Assembly (NCBI GenBank): GCA_035689185.1
Contig: DASSLY010000092.1
Coordinates: 1-24,675 of the forward strand
Direction of reading: 5' to 3'
Origin: DASSLY01 sp035689185
GTDB lineage: Bacteria > Actinomycetota > Actinomycetes > Actinomycetales > Dermatophilaceae
DNA length: 24,675 nucleotides
The notes under the pieces are model-generated. The model had not been told where the DNA came from, did no database searches, and saw only the letters and a program-made list of their open reading frames with translations. A program made the position numbers and the translations under genes. Below, in pieces: positions 22,273 through 24,675 of the stretch; the stretch's first letter is position 1; the number at the start of each line of letters is the position of its first letter.

Positions 22273-23664
22273 TCATGCCGCCGGCGCGATCCGGGACAGG
22301 GCGTTGAGCACCCGGTCGCCGGCGTCGCCGCCGCGGGGTTCGGACAGGTTGGCCATGACCTTCAGCACGAACCTCATCAGCGTGGTGCGCGGCAGCCCCC
22401 ACTTCACCGCCAGCCGCATGAACTCGGGGTTGCCGATGACGTGGGCGAAGCCGCGGCCCAGGGTGTAGTAGCCGCCCAGCGCGTCCTTCATCACCGCCGG
22501 GTAGGAGCGCAGCACGCGCTCCCGGCCGGCGTCGTCCTGCCGGGCGAAGGCCTGGGCGACGACGTCGGCGGCGACCCGGCCGGACTCCATCGCGTAGGCG
22601 ATGCCCTCGCCGTTGAACGGGTTCACCATCCCCCCCGCGTCACCCACCAGCAGCAAGCCGTCGCCGTAGTGCGGCTGCCGGTTGAACGCCATCGGCAGGG
22701 CCGCCCCCCGGATCGGGCCGGTCATCGTCTCATCGGTGAAGGTCCAGTCCGCCGGCATGGTCGCCACCCAGCGGCGCATCACGTCCTTGTAGTCGATCCG
22801 GCCGAAGGCAGCCGAGGTGTTCAGGATGCCCAGGCCCACGTTGCTGGTGCCGTCGCCGACGCCGAAGATCCAGCCGTACCCGGGCAGCAGCACCCGCCGG
22901 CCGTCCGCACCCTCCGCCCACAGCTCCAGCCAGGACTCCAGCCAGTCGTCGTCGTGCCGGGGGCTGCGGTAGTAGCTGCGGACGGCCACTCCCAGGGGCC
23001 GGTCGTCCCGCCTGGGCCGGTTCATCGCCAGCGACAGCCGGCTGGAGTTCCCGTCGGCCGCGACCACCAAGGGCGCCCGGTAGGTCAGTGCCGGTCCGGC
23101 GGCCCGGCCCCGGTCGTCGAGCGCGGTCGCGGTGACCCCGAGGATCGCGCCGTCCCGGCTGCGCACCGGGGCGGTCACCGAGGTCTGCTCCAGCAGCCGC
23201 GCGCCGTGCTTCTGCGCGTGCCTGGCCAACGTCTCGTCGAAGCCCAGCCTGGTGCGGACCAGCCCGTATGGCGGGTAGGCGGCCAGGTCGGGCCAGGGCA
23301 GCTGCAGCCGCATCCCCCCGCCGAGGATGCGCAGGCCACGGTTCTTGATCCAGCCCTCCGCCTCCGGCGTGGCGATCCCGAGGGTGACCAGCTCGCGCAC
23401 CGCGCGGGGGGTCAGCCCGTCGCCGCAGACCTTCTCCCGGGGAAACGCCGCCTTCTCCAGCAGCAGCACGTCCAGCCCGGACATGGCCAGGTAGGCCGCG
23501 GTGGCGGAACCGGCCGGGCCGGCCCCGACGACGATGACGTCGGCGGTCGCCTCGGATGCGGCGGGGACGGCCGGGTGAGCCGGCCGGTCGCTGCCCTGGT
23601 GCTCCAAATCCGCCTCGCTGATGTGCTGGTCCGGCGCGGGTCCGGCGCTTGTGAAGATCTTCAC
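22273..23664 (-). CDS. Geranylgeranyl reductase family FAD enzyme, MenJ-like menaquinone reductase
   Basis: 463 residues. The FAD Rossmann motif is DVIVVGAGPAGSATAAYLA (42-60) and the second FAD motif is LLVGDAGGMVNPFNGEG. PREKVCGDGLTPRAV is typical of geranylgeranyl reductases. In mycobacteria the relative MenJ (Rv0561c) saturates one isoprene unit of menaquinone and is encoded near menG-type and grcC-type genes, as here, so the same role is inferred; a lipid or carotenoid substrate is the alternative. GTG at 23664 is the only start ahead of the FAD motif, leaving an unusual polar leader of about 40 residues. No Shine-Dalgarno sequence is seen. Confidence 0.88.
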   Translation of the reverse strand: MKIFTSAGPAPDQHISEADLEHQGSDRPAHPAVPAASEATADVIVVGAGPAGSATAAYLAMSGLDVLLLEKAAFPREKVCGDGLTPRAVRELVTLGIATPEAEGWIKNRGLRILGGGMRLQLPWPDLAAYPPYGLVRTRLGFDETLARHAQKHGARLLEQTSVTAPVRSRDGAILGVTATALDDRGRAAGPALTYRAPLVVAADGNSSRLSLAMNRPRRDDRPLGVAVRSYYRSPRHDDDWLESWLELWAEGADGRRVLLPGYGWIFGVGDGTSNVGLGILNTSAAFGRIDYKDVMRRWVATMPADWTFTDETMTGPIRGAALPMAFNRQPHYGDGLLLVGDAGGMVNPFNGEGIAYAMESGRVAADVVAQAFARQDDAGRERVLRSYPAVMKDALGGYYTLGRGFAHVIGNPEFMRLAVKWGLPRTTLMRFVLKVMANLSEPRGGDAGDRVLNALSRIAPAA

Positions 23665-23684
23665 GAGTTCAGCGCAGAACTCTA
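23651..23684 (-). promoter_or_regulatory. Promoter of the reductase-nuo operon with two abutting palindromes
   Basis: The minus-strand -10 box TAGAGT (23684-23679) lies 14 nt before the GTG. Overlapping it is the inverted repeat GAGTTC-AGCGCA-GAACTC (23665-23682). Directly adjoining is the 14-bp perfect palindrome GTGAAGATCTTCAC (23651-23664), which includes the start codon. The first could act as an operator; no -35 consensus is seen. This 55-nt spacer is the likeliest start for the reductase-nuo-synthase transcript. Confidence 0.5.
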
Positions 23685-23719
23685 CGCCGGATCCCGGGGC
23701 AGGGCCGAGTAAGGCATAC

Positions 23720-24415
23720 CTAACCCGGCCGGACGGCCCGGTGCAGCGCCACCACGCCGCCGGACAGGTTCCGCCACTCGACCCCGGCCCAGCCGCAGTC
23801 CCGGATCCGCTGGCCCAGCTCCCGCTGCGCCGGCCAGGCCCGGATGGACTCGGCGAGGTAGACGTAGGAGTCGGGGCTGGAGCTGACCTGCCGGGCGATG
23901 GCCGGCAGCGCCGCCATCAGGTATCTGGTGTACACGGTGCGGAACACCGCGTTCGTCGGCTGGCTGAACTCGCACACGACCAGCCGGCCGCCCGGGCGGG
24001 TCACCCGCGCGAACTCCCGCAACGCCGCGTCGGGGTCGACCACGTTCCGCAGTCCGAACGACATGGTCACCGCGTCGAAGGCGGCGTCGGCGAAGGGCAG
24101 CCGGGTCGCGTCCGCGGCGGTGAAGCCGAGGTCGGGTCGGCGCCGCTTGCCGACCCGGAGCATGCCCAGGGAGAAGTCGGCCGGCACGACCTGCACGCCG
24201 GCCTCGGCGAAGGGCTCGCTGCTCGTCCCGGTCCCCGCGGCGATGTCCAGCACCCGCTGTCCGGCTCTCGCCCCGACCGCCTGGCGCACCAGCCGCCGCC
24301 ATCGCCGGTCCTGGCCCAGGGACAGCAGGTCGTTGGTCAGGTCGTAGCGGGCCGCGACGCCGTCGAACATCGCCGCGACCTCATCCGGCCGCTTGTCCAG
24401 GCTCGCTCGGGTCAC
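23720..24415 (-). CDS. menG: Demethylmenaquinone methyltransferase (UbiE/MenG family)
   Basis: 231 residues, the standard length. It transfers a methyl group from S-adenosylmethionine to demethylmenaquinone, the last step of menaquinone synthesis. UbiE signature 1 is YDLTNDLLSLGQDRRWRR (24-41), SAM motif I is VLDIAAGTGTSS (55-66), and signature 2 is RNVVDPDAALREFARVTRPG. The GTG at 24415 (VTRASLDKRP) matches the usual family start; an in-frame ATG 21 nt upstream would add seven atypical residues. CAGGAT at 24427-24422 could be either a leaderless -10 box or a ribosome binding site (AGGA). First gene of the leftward block. Confidence 0.95.
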   Translation of the reverse strand: MTRASLDKRPDEVAAMFDGVAARYDLTNDLLSLGQDRRWRRLVRQAVGARAGQRVLDIAAGTGTSSEPFAEAGVQVVPADFSLGMLRVGKRRRPDLGFTAADATRLPFADAAFDAVTMSFGLRNVVDPDAALREFARVTRPGGRLVVCEFSQPTNAVFRTVYTRYLMAALPAIARQVSSSPDSYVYLAESIRAWPAQRELGQRIRDCGWAGVEWRNLSGGVVALHRAVRPG

Positions 24416-24497
24416 CGGACCATCCTGACCGACCATGCCCGGGGACGGTGCGCCCGCCCACGGACGCCCCGACCCCGGCCCCGGCGGCGTGCGCCAC

Positions 24498-24536
24498 GGC
24501 ATACCGGGATGCCGCCCGCCCGCGCCGACGTAGGCT
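24498..24536 (+). promoter_or_regulatory. Promoter of the right-edge gene, with inverted repeat at the -35 region
   Basis: TAGGCT (24531-24536) ends 6 nt before the GTG at 24543, a leaderless arrangement. CGGCAT (24497-24502) and ATGCCG (24509-24514) form a perfect 6-bp inverted repeat over the -35 position, a possible operator. The 127-nt spacer to menG holds nothing else clear. Confidence 0.5.
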
Positions 24537-24542
24537 CCCCCC

Positions 24543-24675
24543 GTGACGTTGGGCCCCGAGCGCTCCGCGAGCACGCGGCACCCGCCCGCGGCGCAGTCCG
24601 TCCCCGCGCTGGTGGCCCGCACCGTGGAGGTGGCGGACCCCGGGCCGCTGCTGGACCTGGTGCCAGGCCAGGAGC
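24543..24675 (+). CDS. menF: Probable isochorismate synthase, N-terminal fragment (runs off window)
   Basis: 44 codons are visible, then the window ends. After a polar leader of about 25 residues the sequence VARTVEVADPGPLLDLVPGQ resembles the first strand and turn of actinobacterial MenF, which makes isochorismate from chorismate at the start of menaquinone synthesis. The catalytic domain lies beyond the edge, so the call also relies on the divergent menG. An in-frame TAG at 24531 (part of the -10 box) shows that the GTG at 24543 is the first possible start. Confidence 0.6.
   Translation, partial: MTLGPERSASTRHPPAAQSVPALVARTVEVADPGPLLDLVPGQE

Noticed and set aside
23710..23723. TAAGGCATACCTAA as a possible iron-regulator (DtxR/IdeR) box ahead of the Fe-S-rich operon
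   Set aside because: Only one half matches the 19-bp consensus well, and the site overlaps the end of menG; too weak to call.
24416..24436. ATG at 24436 as the menG start
   Set aside because: It adds seven residues not typical of the family, whereas the GTG at 24415 begins with the usual TRASLDK sequence.

Overview
The window is very GC-rich, dense with GTG starts and short overlapping genes, and carries a menaquinone-type complex I locus, so it comes from a high-GC actinobacterium. Micrococcales, perhaps an Intrasporangiaceae-like genus, is my best guess, from general resemblance only. All functional calls rest on reading motifs in the translated sequence; no database search was possible.

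Left part (1-5.3 kb). The window opens on an apparently complete IS110-family insertion sequence (about 2-1547, + strand). Its non-coding left end reads as a bridge RNA: two internal loops whose guide segments match the element's own ends and the right-hand flank. The element sits against the stop codon of a minus-strand operon: a secreted alpha/beta-hydrolase with a Cpe/LpqF-like N-terminal domain (4309-3020), an ABC ATPase (2994-2275) and an ABC-2 permease (2278-1550). Upstream of this operon lie a perfect 23-bp tandem repeat and a 7-bp inverted repeat around a TAACGT -10 box. Divergent from it is a NYN-domain (PIN-like nuclease) gene, 4597-5157 (+), with a leaderless-type promoter. A hairpin-rich spacer (5158-5304) separates this gene from the convergent block to its right.

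Right part (5.3-24.4 kb, minus strand, read right to left). The order is menG (demethylmenaquinone methyltransferase), a MenJ-like FAD-dependent reductase, all fourteen NADH dehydrogenase I genes nuoA to nuoN, and a long-chain polyprenyl diphosphate synthase. From nuoC to the synthase almost every junction overlaps by 1, 4 or 8 nt. The exception inside the head of the operon is nuoB-nuoC, where a 63-bp element with 7-bp inverted ends supplies the nuoB stop codon. All Fe-S ligands expected for clusters N1a, N1b, N2, N3, N4, N5, N6a, N6b and N7 are visible. At the right edge (24543 onward, + strand) begins a divergent gene that looks like the start of menF (isochorismate synthase).

How it fits together: the synthase makes the isoprenoid chain, MenF and MenG act at the entry and the last methylation of menaquinone synthesis, the MenJ-like enzyme probably saturates part of the chain, and complex I reduces the finished quinone. 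The locus therefore packages a proton-pumping dehydrogenase with the supply of its own electron acceptor. The most notable non-coding signal is the IS110 bridge RNA with its readable donor and target guides.
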